Source: Owenia fusiformis (Eukaryota > Annelida > Polychaeta > Sabellida > Oweniidae). Taken from it: a stretch of DNA of 64,000 bases. The notes beneath the pieces are model-generated. The model saw only the letters and a list, made by a program, of their open reading frames with translations. It did no database searches and was not told where the DNA came from. The DNA is taken from NCBI GenBank assembly GCA_903813345.2, contig CAIIXF020000003.1, positions 9,750,218 to 9,814,217 on the forward strand. Direction: 5' to 3'. Below, piece by piece: positions 24,301 through 31,069 of this stretch (position 1 is the stretch's first letter; each line of letters begins with the position of its first letter). A program made the position numbers and the translations under genes.

Positions 24301-25339
24301 GACCTTTCAAATCAAATCAAATTATACACAACACACTGTGCTTGTTCATAAAGTGATACCTTTAGAACTAAAAACATATAATCGAAGGATAAAATGGGAT
24401 ACGTAAATGACCAACGTAGAAAAGCCTCATTTTCGTCTTTCCCGCATCGCTTCACGTATAAATTGAACTGACTACGCATAAATCTGGTTAGTACGTTACG
24501 GATACGGATCCGTGGAGCTAAAAAACGTTTTGCGAAACCTCTCTAATGTACAGTAAAAATTAGTCTTCTAGTAAAAATTAGTTTTTATTAGAAGTATAAC
24601 AAATCTAAAAAGCATTTTTGTCAATATTTATTGAGGCCCTGTAAACATCAGATCATATTTATAAGGACACCTTGTTCTTACAGTTAGAGATAATCACTCT
24701 CTCAAAATTGCTCATTGTCCCAAATGTTAGAGCTGATCACGTTCAGAATTGCACATCGTACTTAATTAAAATAAGATCTTGTCACATGCAAAATTGAAAA
24801 TTCAAAGATTGTAAGAGTTGGTCTTAGTCTTCAATTATTCTTGGCTTTACAGTTAGGGCTGATGACATTCGACTCTACAACGTACAGCAATTTTTATTTG
24901 AGTCGGTATAAAAACAGTGCGGATGTGGTTCAAGCACTCAGCTTTGTGGATATGCATTATGATAATAAATTTCGTCCGAGATGTGGATCACGGATAGATT
25001 TAGCACTTAGGAATGCAAGACTCACTTATTTTACACCTGCTCACGGAGTAAGAGATACATTAAGATTAAGGAACCCACCCATTCAGAATGTGGTCCTTGT
25101 GATAACATATGGTGCTATACTTCCGTCGTCAAGAGTAGCCATCACCAAAATGGAAGCAGAAAGACTTAAAACGGAATCATTTGCAAATGTATTCGTTGTA
25201 AATTTACCAGACTCCGCGAATACAAACGGAACTGTTGAATTCTCTGATATTGTGAGTGAGCCAAGTTCGAAGTTCTTGATGAATATCGGGTTCGATGAAT
25301 TACTGGATTCGTTGGGAACTATATTATTGAAAATCTGCG
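225..25339 (+). CDS. EGF-repeat plus vWA domain secreted/matrix protein gene, 5'-partial
   Basis: Overview of a multi-exon gene. Thirteen EGF exons (each exactly 114 nt, 38 codons, phase 1 at both ends) lead into a vWA domain split over two exons (16946-17082 and 24853-25339). EGF units follow the calcium-binding pattern: DINEC start, six cysteines, and the hydroxylation motif C-x-D-x4-Y-x-C-x-C. Most have the O-fucose pattern C-x4-T-C between cysteines 2 and 3. Such EGF/vWA proteins are usually extracellular matrix or adhesion proteins. The 5' exons with the signal peptide lie off the left edge. After the last vWA exon (ends TGC G, then GTAAGT) a possible terminal exon starts at 26317 behind a good acceptor (ttttgcag): it would add two residues and stop (TAG 26322-26324). 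That end is a guess. Introns are full of repeats. Confidence 0.85.
521..634 (+). CDS. EGF exon 2
   Basis: Acceptor tttacag|ta, donor acag|gtattt. Starts VINQC instead of DINEC, so the first calcium ligand D is V and the E is Q; the domain probably binds calcium weakly. Its protein sequence is the same as EGF exon 8. Confidence 0.85.
873..986 (+). CDS. EGF exon 3
   Basis: Acceptor attacag|at, donor acag|gtatat. DINEC start; ends INCET where most others have INCQT. Confidence 0.85.
1219..1332 (+). CDS. EGF exon 4
   Basis: DINDC start, CVDSVDSY core. Its protein is identical to exon 5, and the surrounding introns match, so exons 3-6 are recent tandem copies (unit about 317-346 bp). Confidence 0.85.
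1559..1672 (+). CDS. EGF exon 5
   Basis: Same protein as exon 4. The acceptor is aattaaag|at, with AAAG where all neighbours have ACAG or GCAG. The position -3 change from C to A should weaken splicing, so this exon may be skipped; skipping keeps the frame. Confidence 0.8.
1876..1989 (+). CDS. EGF exon 6, donor interrupted by a Tc1 element
   Basis: Acceptor attgcag|at. CEQSPC start and TGNNC end. The donor is cag|gtacac: the TA of its GTA is the target-site duplication of the element that begins at 1993, so intron positions from +4 onward are transposon sequence. GT itself is kept. Confidence 0.82.
2410..4133 (+). pseudogene. Tc1-type transposase, broken
   Basis: The 5' part (2410-2566) encodes [18 protein letters not shown], the usual N-terminal helix-turn-helix start, then hits stops. 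A MITE splits the gene. The 3' part (about 3380-4133) carries the catalytic core: SDET (first D, near 3515), [11 protein letters not shown] (second D) and [12 protein letters not shown] (third acidic residue). One extra T in the run at about 3509-3515 puts SDET out of frame with the preceding coding sequence. From 3567 the frame is open for 188 codons. Not able to make a transposase. Confidence 0.75.
2567..3230. mobile_element. MITE nested in the Tc1 transposase
   Basis: Ends are perfect inverted repeats TAGAGAATTTTCGTTATA / TATAACGAAAATTCTCTA. A second internal inverted pair (AAAGGGTCTTGT near 3077 and its complement near 3166) gives a fold-back core. No open frame of note. Confidence 0.65.
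4559..5092 (+). other. intron sequence after the Tc1 element
   Basis: AT-rich, no coding signal. The stretch near 4900-4985 contains a short inverted repeat (ATTCTGTATATATTTCTGAGG and its complement). Confidence 0.4.
5093..5206 (+). CDS. EGF exon 7
   Basis: Acceptor gttacag|at, donor acag|gtaaca. DINEC start. The downstream intron nearly matches the intron after exon 1, showing duplication of a two-exon block. Confidence 0.85.
5395..5508 (+). CDS. EGF exon 8
   Basis: VINQC start like exon 2, with the same protein sequence. Donor acag|gtatat. Confidence 0.85.
5509..6403. repeat. inverted/dispersed repeat in EGF intron
   Basis: Between 5520 and 5765 a unit of about 105 bp containing ATCCTATGATTTTGA and GAGAGAGCAAAGCGAACG occurs twice and then partly inverted. 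Related sequence recurs at 18697-18745 and in inverted form at 46690-46815. At 5876-5965 a 42-bp unit (GTTTTCCGGAGTATATCGT) is repeated twice. Looks like a dispersed palindromic family. Confidence 0.5.
6404..6517 (+). CDS. EGF exon 9
   Basis: [10 protein letters not shown] start, KVGYSG end region. Founder-like member of the YSGINC subgroup (exons 9-12), which share long similar introns. Confidence 0.85.
6518..7693. repeat. duplicated intron segments between EGF 9 and 10
   Basis: A segment of about 180 bp at 6655-6865 (TTATCCCAAAGATTAATGATT onward) is nearly repeated at 7170-7380. It is noncoding. A GC-richer patch at 7068-7165 is unlike its surroundings. Confidence 0.5.
7694..7807 (+). CDS. 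EGF exon 10
   Basis: [14 protein letters not shown]; six cysteines present. The 5-kb fold-back element lies in the intron after it. Confidence 0.85.
8023..13026. mobile_element. 5-kb fold-back (long inverted repeat) element
   Basis: Arms of roughly 2 kb are inverted copies: 8066-8340 matches 12720-13003 reversed, 8500-8760 matches 12290-12570 reversed, 9645-9770 matches 11240-11365 reversed, and 10165-10215 matches 11130-11170 reversed. Ends read TAGACT and AGTCTA. A 3-bp duplication GTA flanks it (8020-8022, 13027-13029); the same intron sequence without the element (AAAGGGTAATATTTA) is present at 13613-13627 and 14459-14473. I see no transposase: the arm frames at 8074 (+) and 12731 (-) are the same sequence in two orientations, not genes. 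Confidence 0.7.
13250..13363 (+). CDS. EGF exon 11
   Basis: [14 protein letters not shown]; differs from exon 10 at very few sites, so exons 10 and 11 were adjacent copies before the 5-kb insertion separated them. Confidence 0.85.
13364..14614. repeat. tandemly duplicated EGF introns
   Basis: Introns after exons 10, 11 and 12 share a block starting TCAAAAATAGAAGTTCAAAAA and running through TTATCATCGAGTTGATAA-type sequence; part of it (13978-14215) is repeated again at 14216-14455. Noncoding; records exon-plus-intron tandem duplication. Confidence 0.6.
13842..13955 (+). CDS. EGF exon 12
   Basis: [20 protein letters not shown] end. Acceptor attacag|at, donor acag|gtatat. Confidence 0.85.
14615..14728 (+). 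CDS. EGF exon 13, divergent last repeat
   Basis: [10 protein letters not shown] start, CVATVDSY core. The hydroxylation-site D is A, and the DINEC glutamate is A. It is the only repeat here with the O-glucose pattern C-x-S-x-P-C. The exon ends in A (caa|gtatat) rather than G, so the junction codon with the vWA exon is ATG. Confidence 0.82.
14958..15378. mobile_element. palindromic MITE
   Basis: About 420 bp; GGTGTTCATGAGCAACCC at 14990 pairs with GGGTTGCTCATGAACACC at 15338, and the pairing continues inward through the AATGATTA and ATCTTATGCATTTCT blocks. No coding capacity. Confidence 0.6.
16476..16883. mobile_element. palindromic MITE, CACGCGG ends, copy 1
   Basis: 408 bp, nearly self-complementary throughout. 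Termini CACGCGGTACTAACTTCG and its complement, flanked by 5-bp direct repeats ATTAA (16471-16475 and 16884-16888). Same family as 18765-19191. The frames on both strands of its arms are artefacts of the palindrome. Confidence 0.72.
16946..17082 (+). CDS. vWA domain exon, N-terminal half
   Basis: Acceptor aatttgcag|tg, donor ccag|gtaaca. Encodes [15 protein letters not shown] and on to DDKVQ: the cysteine that usually pairs with one after the domain, beta strand 1, and the metal site loop. The loop reads D-I-S-C-R instead of D-x-S-x-S. Phase 1 in, phase 0 out, joining in frame to LGLMTFD in the next exon. Confidence 0.8.
17083..17345 (+). other. start of the vWA intron
   Basis: AT-rich intron sequence, nothing recognised, up to the 7.2-kb transposon. 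Confidence 0.4.
17997..18004 (+). promoter_or_regulatory. TATA box of the transposon's transposase gene
   Basis: TATAAATA, about 90 bp before a leader exon that ends at 18090 with CTAG|GTAAGT. The matching acceptor TTCTTTTCAG is at 19270-19279, directly before the transposase ATG. Confidence 0.55.
18765..19191. mobile_element. palindromic MITE, CACGGGG ends, copy 2
   Basis: 427 bp, self-complementary, termini CACGGGGTGCCAACTATGACG and complement, 5-bp duplication ATATA (18760-18764, 19192-19196). It sits in the leader intron of the transposase gene, 88 bp before the acceptor. Confidence 0.75.
19281..20858 (+). CDS. putative DDE transposase, 525 aa, intact
   Basis: The ATG at 19281 follows an acceptor at 19278-19279; an earlier in-frame ATG at 19266 lies inside the intron. 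Candidate catalytic residues: D230 in [12 protein letters not shown]297 in [10 protein letters not shown], the motif DVWHVIKN at 318-325, and E446 in [11 protein letters not shown]. The D, D-x-W-H-x-x-K, E arrangement is seen in several eukaryotic transposase groups; I cannot place it in a named superfamily. N-terminal residues 1-60 are lysine-rich and likely contact DNA. No stop or frameshift in 1.6 kb, so the copy is young. AATAAA-like signals follow at about 21147. Confidence 0.6.
   Translation: MAAKNKKFKKFIELSFNSKEEKDNFNEQWNGFRKKRPDLSTIVQVMYYFLSLAVKCTDIGNEAVPDANFHYNSFVNITKEQSKCERLFVTCESSINSLVGAVYSLGQRCHFSRTAIVTRLEDFANFVATFTISNGKHTFLWKSSPYIEGWSKFFVNEKMSCGVVCSGLMYTPFTRFLNATTLGSTNERVYNETCNRLSTIISNEAKASKERAIQNSLAGSGASGITMETDACFSAFRNAKRSITFGLCNETHTVLADKVKSTNHDDSSVQRHETIATKEILNDFKQEGIKVRCIVHDSNNSVSKVVKDDFPEVKEQKDVWHVIKNVMSSFKKISKGTKKTENICWHGQLFDKYDGIKNHIWYSIMHSGNDETLLRDSLDAIVSHYQGYHESCRLTSHCVRNPRYAPSRVLLTDPIAIDLLSKFVHDTSIYKNPHLVLEGLSTSYVEAANNALRSFLPKRHSFGDTSFQVRVDLFILHWNENVNRPFKRAVVPQNEGTPRENSGRKYQSKKTFQYLEKIWISYLEA
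21358..21927 (-). CDS. unknown ORF inside the 7.2-kb transposon
   Basis: 189 codons, convergent with the transposase. The last 95 residues look protein-like (basic [14 protein letters not shown], then [13 protein letters not shown], then [16 protein letters not shown]); the first half is hydrophobic and may be intron or noncoding. Its start region (about 21905-21965) resembles 55196-55258 near the other transposon, hinting at a shared exon. Function unknown; probably an accessory protein of the element or a fragment of one. Confidence 0.3.
   Translation of the reverse strand: MFLRGVCIEDFVQYKIILSFPYNACAAPLFSYSKITNIITIDKWIFLLNTLLCYSKVIKLCIELNENVCIFTNHYVYGHSLTIWSVNIATLKCVGQISVVPRLGFDNENNPSDRNRIKRKKLYKRFWSLMENLVAWRRPEYVAKKRAMTPGHRNHPNVIFLRQIMPDCITKVHRPFGLSSLENSHNLHC
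22118..22915 (+). pseudogene. 5'-truncated non-LTR retrotransposon (LINE) 3' end
   Basis: Encodes the last part of a LINE ORF2: [19 protein letters not shown] near 22225-22290 (end of the reverse transcriptase domain), then after a frame break a 3' region ending in a cysteine motif ([11 protein letters not shown]...DEYHYILEC). 3' noncoding sequence ends in an A-rich tail at about 22875-22915. Dead on arrival by 5' truncation. Confidence 0.65.
22939..24028. mobile_element. mariner-like element with long inverted ends
   Basis: Ends CGAGGGGTGATCAATAAGTA and complement, flanked by TA (22937-22938, 24029-24030). The inverted arms extend about 200 bp, including GTCGGTCCCGGGGTACCTGT. Interior holds a decayed transposase. 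Confidence 0.75.
23306..23539 (+). pseudogene. mariner transposase remnant
   Basis: Reads [15 protein letters not shown], the second-aspartate region of a mariner transposase, then [12 protein letters not shown], a degraded form of the third-aspartate motif YSPDLAPCDFF, and RRF. Only the C-terminal catalytic part is left. Confidence 0.65.
24853..25339 (+). CDS. vWA domain exon, C-terminal part
   Basis: Begins LGLMTFD after acceptor tttacag and runs 162 codons to KIC, donor g|gtaagt. Contains the expected vWA strands: GLMTFDS, the region [13 protein letters not shown] where G-x-T-x-T-x-x-AL is usual, then VVLVITYGA where VVLITDG is usual. The strand-4 aspartate is tyrosine. The closing cysteine (KIC) can pair with the SCG cysteine. 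With the DISCR loop, at least two of five metal ligands are changed. Confidence 0.8.
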
Positions 25340-26400
25340 GTAAGTACTGACTGAATCTAAATATTCTAATCTAAATAAAACACTGAGCGTGCAGTGGTAT
25401 ATCCAGGAAATTAACCTGATTTAGAAAACAATTATAAATGGTCTTGTAAACATGTATCTTCAAATCACTTGTCCGTCGCTTAGAAATACATTTTTACTAA
25501 TCCTTGACATGTTTCAAGATAGATTAATACTCTTCTTATATAAGATATTCCTCAATCCAACAACCAAACACAAAATGCCGATGGCATTTCGCCCCATGAG
25601 AATAAAAATGGCCCAACTCACATTTTTGTAAAACTGAGAAATCAATTTTTGAAAGTTTAGGCATCTGTAACTTCAATACTATCTATCTGTCATTTGTGCA
25701 ATTTTTACATTCTTTTTATCAAAAATGTGTGTATACACTTAAGAATTTTGAGATTTTCTATGCCAATTTTTGAGCATATTAAAAATGGAGATAGGACAAT
25801 TCAATTCCGAGTTTTTCGTAACATCGAAAGATTAAATCTGAGCTATGTCCATGTTGCTATGTATTTCAATGGACACACATTTCTCGATTCGTTTTTTCAG
25901 AAATAAATTCAAATCTCAGTTTAAAATTGTAATATAATAATTCTTAGTCACAAGGTGTAATTCAAACAATTCGATTGGTTAGTGATACATAAAACAAAGT
26001 TTATGTATTTTTGAATTTTTTATGGAGTTAGGACAATTTGACACTGAAAAGAAGGCTATTGAGAGGAGATAACGGTAAGGGATTATCACAGTAAGAAAGA
26101 GGATGATTTAAATAGTGGAAATCTGTGAATATCTCATTTTTTTAAAAATGGCATTTGGGACATTATTATTCTCACCCGACGATTTGTTCTCTCTGGCAGA
26201 AAAGCGCTTCATTTACACAGAAAAGGAAATATCTGTTCACGTCCATATATGTCTCCATGGTGATCATTCAGCACTTGCCTACCTCATCTCGAAAGTTACT
26301 TTTTCTCTTTTGCAGATATCTAGCTACCGCTGGGATAACATCTGACGTTACCTGGACTATGGGTAAATACAATGGTTATATCTGTGCGTACGTTTAAGGA
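25340..26400 (+). other. intron or 3' region after the vWA exon
   Basis: AT-rich. A splice-acceptor-like site CTCTTTTGCAG ends at 26316 and would give a two-residue terminal exon with stop TAG at 26322-26324. No other coding signal. Confidence 0.35.
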
Positions 26401-27322
26401 GTTTACTAGACTATTGAAAGCCTTCTATGTTGTTTATTATTAAGTAGAGTATGTAGAGACATTGCTTTATATCATTCCGACTTTACCAGGTTCATTTCTC
26501 CCATTTACTGTACACAATGGATATAATAGGAATAAATATGTGTTAAAATAAAAAATAGTTTACATAGTTTAGTTTAATTTGTCTATAGTTTACACATTTC
26601 AATCATGATACATGTCAATCGTGTAACTTATAGCAATAGAAACATTAAATCAATGTAAACTTTTTCTGACAACAACTAAAAATATAAAACAGCAACTCCG
26701 AGGCGTAGAAATCCCATTCAACAGCCATGGCCGCCATTTTAGGAAATGACCGTCTATTAGCCAAATTGCCAGTGTAATATTCTTCAAAGTATTCTCATGC
26801 AAAACTTTTTTATTAAGAGGTAACATATATACCCTCTGTAAAGAAAATGTCACATTAGTGCGTTTGTCAGACAATGTTTTAATCATTACTAACTTTTTAA
26901 AATTTTCATCTACTTTTTAAAATTTCCACAAGCTCCGCCAATAATTATACCATGTGCCAACAGTTTAGTAATGAAAATGTTATGACTGATAGAAGACCAT
27001 GCACCTTTTTAATTTTCTTTACAGAGGGTGTACAATTTCAACAAAATTGCTCCACTACTTGTTAAAGGCCCACTTTGCGTATTTTCAATATGTTTGGGCA
27101 AAATTAAGACTTACCTTTAAATTCTATAGAATGTCCAATGTACTGATAGGAACCTTATCTTCCATTTGACACCAACAACAGCTCAAACGAACCACATCAG
27201 AGCTTACAATAGTAGCCTAATAAAAAAATATTTTCGATCTGTCAAGCTTTATATATCAAGTCTTTATTAATGTCATTGAGAGGTGGTAAAGTTGTGTGCA
27301 TTACATGAAATTTAATTTTCTA
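26401..27322. repeat. 922-bp segment, first copy (A-B), empty site for the DIRS element
   Basis: Part A (26401-26580) is repeated at 27323-27502 with about two differences; part B (26578-27320) is repeated at 32871-33610. Read together, A-B was tandemly duplicated and the DIRS element then entered the second copy between A and B. The first copy keeps the uninterrupted site AGTTTAATTTGTCTATAG near 26571. Confidence 0.75.
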
Positions 27323-27565
27323 GTTTACTAGACTATTGAAAGCCTTCTATGTTGTTTATTATTAAGTAGAGTATGTAGAGACATTGCTTTATATCATTCC
27401 GACTTTACCAGGTTCATTTCTCACATTTACTGTACACAATAGATATAATAGGAATAAATATGTGTTAAAATAAAAAATAGTTTACATAGTTTAGTTTAAT
27501 TTTAAGTTAAACGATCATTTTGTAAAAATGTGAAGTTTGACTGTAATTCTACCTGTTACATTGAT

Positions 27566-27620
27566 TCAATGAGGTCAAGTGAGAAAGCATTGCGCACGCA
27601 ACAGACGTTTGAAATATCAG
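27566..27620. repeat. DIRS inverted terminal repeat, left (3')
   Basis: TCAATGAGGTCAAGTGAGAA onward to GAAATATCAG; inverted match to 32800-32855 with about one difference. The outer 66 bp at this end (27500-27565) are not shared with the right end. Confidence 0.75.
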
Positions 27621-27749
27621 TCTTTAACCACTAATGTGTCCAGATGAATACAAAAGTATATTTATATTCTACTCCAGATGATGATAAATATGCATTTTGC
27701 AAGCAAACACACTGGATAGGGTGGGCCATGAAATCACATGGGAAGGGCA

Positions 27750-27868
27750 CTTGACCTCATTGAATCAATGTAACAGGTAGAATTACAGTCAAACTTCACA
27801 TTTTTACAAAATGATCGTTTAACTTAAAATTCTACCATGTTACATATTCAATGAGGTCACGTGAGATG
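27750..27868. repeat. DIRS internal complementary region
   Basis: The first part (27750-27828) is the reverse complement of the left end 27500-27578; the next part (about 27827-27868) is the reverse complement of the right end 32835-32872. The two are joined as in a circle junction, which is the defining feature of DIRS1-type elements. Confidence 0.78.
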
Positions 27869-28144
27869 TTTAAAGCCAACAGATGGACACATTATGTGAT
27901 CAAAACACGGACTTGAATGAATATTTAGGTCCGTCATGAAAAGATGAAAGGACGTCGATCTCGTCCTTTTTAGATGTAATCAAATTGATTAAGCGAATAA
28001 GTGATTACAAATAATCTTTGTTTATTACTTAAACAAGAAGTAACTAATACAAAGTTAAATACATTTTATAACATATCAAATAAATCATAATAATACATCA
28101 AACCAATCTTCTCTGGCTTAATTCTCTCAGAATAACCAAATAAA

Positions 28145-29350
28145 CTACTTTGATTCAGTTGTTTTAAGAACACTTAATCCAAAATTGTCAGAATCTTTCT
28201 GCACAGGTTTATTGTAAAACTTTGAGAATGTACTACTGGAAGACCAACCTGCTGCCTTAAGAATAACATCTAGCCCAACACCTGCATTTAGTGCTGCTGA
28301 AGTAGACGCAGAGCGTGTGGAATGAGATTTAAAGATATCGACATTAATTCCAGCATTTTTGATAGTGAGTTTGATCCACCTACTGATGGTGTCAAGAGAT
28401 ACAGCTGCATAAGGTTTCTGAAAACTAATGAGTAGCTGACTTTGGTTACCTTTTAGAGTGTCCGTGCGATAAATATAGTCTTTCAAAGCCGCACATACAC
28501 ATAATTTCACATTGCTATATCTTGGTAAAGTGAGAATTGGTAAAGATTTTCCACATTTTGATGTTTTTAAACACTGTGAAATAATAAGTTTATAACCTGA
28601 GTGTTCTTCGATGCAATTCTCAACTGTCAATGTATGCAAAGTTTGACGACGTTGACCTGTAATTAACGCCAGAAGTGTCACTACTTTAAGTGTAAGCTCC
28701 TTTAAGGATAAACGTTCATTGGGATAAAATGTCTCGAGATAGTTTAACACTACTGATACATCCCATGTTGATTCATATTTTGGTAACGGAGGTCTGTCGT
28801 TGAACACACCCTTCATAAACCTAGAAACCAAAGGGTGATTCCCAAAAGAAACAGAGTCTTGTGATATAATGAATGACAACGCTGACCTGGCCGTATTAAT
28901 AGCACTGTAGCTTAAATCGTCCTTGTAAAGAGACGTGAGGAAAACAAGTCCTATGTTCACAGATGATTGAAATGGATCAATTTTCCGTCTATAACAGAAG
29001 TGTACCCACTTACGTAAGTAGACAGCATATTGCTTTTTGGATGCAGATCGCCAAGATAATAAGATGACTTCGGTAGTGTCTTTCGAAATTCCCTGGATTT
29101 CGATGGATCGCCGGATAAAAGACATGCAGTCAAAGTCATCTTTCTCCAAAGAGGATGGCGTTTCTGTTTGTCGTACGGTAGTTACAATAACGTTCTCCTT
29201 TTGGGTAATATCACTGGGATATCGATCAAGAGTCTCAGAAGTTTCGGCCACCATGGCTGTGTTGTCCACACTGGTGCTATTACAATGGCATTGGTTATGG
29301 CATCGTGTTCGATCTTCTTTAGAACCCTCGTGATCAAACTGAAAGGACAA
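28145..29350 (-). CDS. DIRS tyrosine recombinase, 401 aa
   Basis: Catalytic residues of the tyrosine recombinase fold are present: R234 in LITGQRRQTL, H343-x-x-R346 in KSHSTRS, W369 in AAGWSS and the nucleophile Y379 in SKFYNKP. Residues about 90-190 form the SAM-like core-binding domain. The start overlaps the end of the RT ORF (29182-29350) in another frame, as is usual in DIRS elements; the real start could be an internal ATG. Reading frame intact. Confidence 0.82.
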   Translation of the reverse strand: MSFQFDHEGSKEDRTRCHNQCHCNSTSVDNTAMVAETSETLDRYPSDITQKENVIVTTVRQTETPSSLEKDDFDCMSFIRRSIEIQGISKDTTEVILLSWRSASKKQYAVYLRKWVHFCYRRKIDPFQSSVNIGLVFLTSLYKDDLSYSAINTARSALSFIISQDSVSFGNHPLVSRFMKGVFNDRPPLPKYESTWDVSVVLNYLETFYPNERLSLKELTLKVVTLLALITGQRRQTLHTLTVENCIEEHSGYKLIISQCLKTSKCGKSLPILTLPRYSNVKLCVCAALKDYIYRTDTLKGNQSQLLISFQKPYAAVSLDTISRWIKLTIKNAGINVDIFKSHSTRSASTSAALNAGVGLDVILKAAGWSSSSTFSKFYNKPVQKDSDNFGLSVLKTTESK

Positions 29351-30974
29351 AACACATACAAAGTTTCATCATTCCACTTGATATTCAATGCATCGATATT
29401 TTCAGCAACTGGATCAGGTTTCCAGGACACATAACGTGGGAGCTGATGGTTCAATCTTGAAGCGAACATATCAATTACGGGAGATGGCCAATCAGACAGA
29501 TTAATCAGTTGATTGAACACTGTTTTGTCGAGCATCCACTCTGTTTCATCATGGAGCACTCGAGATTCCTCATCAGCGTCAGTGTTCTCAGAACCTGGAA
29601 TAAATGCTGCTGAAAGCCAGATATTTCTGAAAATGCAGAATTTCCAAATATCTTTTGCTAGGTTATCACAAGCAATCGATGTGATACCTCCCATTTTGTT
29701 AACGTAAGCCAAAACCGTAGTGTTATCCGTTTCAACACGTACGTGGATGTGTGAATTTTCTCTACAAAAACATTTCAATGCAAGATATATGGCCATTAAT
29801 TCTAGAAAATTGATATGATTGGAAGCTTCTTCAGCTGACCAACGTCCACCTGTTCTAACAGAATTGGTAACACATATTGCACCCCAACCTCTTGTGCTGC
29901 TGTCTGTTCGTAACAGCATATCTGGATCTGTAACAGAAATTGGTTTAACGGATTTCGCTACATTATTAATCCACCATTGTAGGTCGGATTTTGCATCATT
30001 TGATAATTGCATGCATGCATCAAAGTTGCCTTCATTGATAGATAAAGCCTTTGTTTTATCTCTCTCAAGATTTCTATAATGAAGCTGGCCATATTGAACA
30101 CCTGGTAGAGATGATACTAATTTACCAATGATTTGTGCTACATCCCTAATTGTGCAGTTGCTACGAGACAATAATGATTTACACATAGATTTCACAACTT
30201 GTGCTTTATCACCAGGAAGTTTCACAGTCATATTGATACTATTAAGTTCGAAACCAAGAAAAGTTATTACCTGTGTTGGTGTCAAGATAACCTTTTCTGG
30301 ATGAACTATGAAGCCAAGTGTTCTGAGCAAATTGATTGTGTCATAAGTGTTCTGCTTACACTGCTCAGAGGTTTCTGCAAATAGACAGCAATCGTCAATA
30401 TATGCTACCGATAGATGACCTTCATTTCGCAATTTAGCAAAAACAGGTTTCATAATTTTGGTGTATAGTCTGGGGGCCGAAGATAACCCTTGAGCTAGAC
30501 AAGTATATTGATATAGTTGGCCCTTCCATTCAAATTGCAGAAATCTTTGAGAATCAGTAGCAATTGGCACACTATAGTAAGCGTCTTTAATGTCGACACA
30601 ACTCATGTACATATTAGGTGACACGATGTTGAGGGCATGTTGAAGATTTTCCATCTTGAAATGATGATATTCTACACTCTGATTTAAATCAGATAAGTTT
30701 AAAAATCATTCTTTTTGACCCGTCTTTTTTTGGGTAACAGGAAAATAGGTGACACGTGACCTTTTTTAGAATCATCAATTGGTACAATGATACCCTTTTT
30801 TGCAAATTTGGCAATTTCTAGATCCATGCTTTCATGATCTGACCTAGAGTAATTTGTGTTACATGGCCATTGCATTTGTTGAATATCATCATCACAAAAT
30901 TCAATCGTGTAACCACCGATAGCATCTAATATAGACTGATCTGATGTTATACGTTCCCATTCATGCAAGAACAT
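29182..30974 (-). pseudogene. DIRS reverse transcriptase-RNase H with C-terminal methylase-like domain, two frameshifts
   Basis: Upstream frame (30974 to 30699) covers RT motifs up to FLLPKK. The downstream frame (30654 to 29182) has DIKDAYYSVPI, QGLSSAP, the active site YIDD, and RNase H (LRTDSSTRGWG, FLELMAIYLAL, VETDNTTVLAYV). It ends with the region MFASRLNHQLPRYVSW...FCPFSLITRVL, which lies where DIRS elements have their methyltransferase-like domain. Extra bases in the A/T runs at 30725-30731 and about 30701-30705 break the frame between the RT fingers and palm. Coding sequence may begin upstream near 31066, overlapping Gag. Confidence 0.8.
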
Positions 30975-31069
30975 TTTAAGTCGACCACCTTGAAAATAAT
31001 TGACAGAGTTTTTAAGGGTTTGTCTTACCTTTTCAGGTGCAGTGTCTATTGTAATAGTGTCAACATGAC

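Larger units (their letters stand above)
17346..24544. mobile_element. 7.2-kb DNA transposon in the vWA intron
   Basis: Terminal inverted repeats start AGAGAGGTTTCGCA and continue imperfectly (AACG, TTAGCT, ATCCGTA) for about 50 bp. Flanks are AAT/AAT (17343-17345, 24545-24547); a TA duplication with TIR GAGAGG is an equally possible reading. It contains a DDE-type transposase gene with its own TATA box and leader exon, an ORF on the - strand, and nested insertions (MITE 18765-19191, LINE fragment, mariner 22939-24028). Superfamily not identified. The distant spacing of the ends makes this an inference from TIR plus content. Confidence 0.6.
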
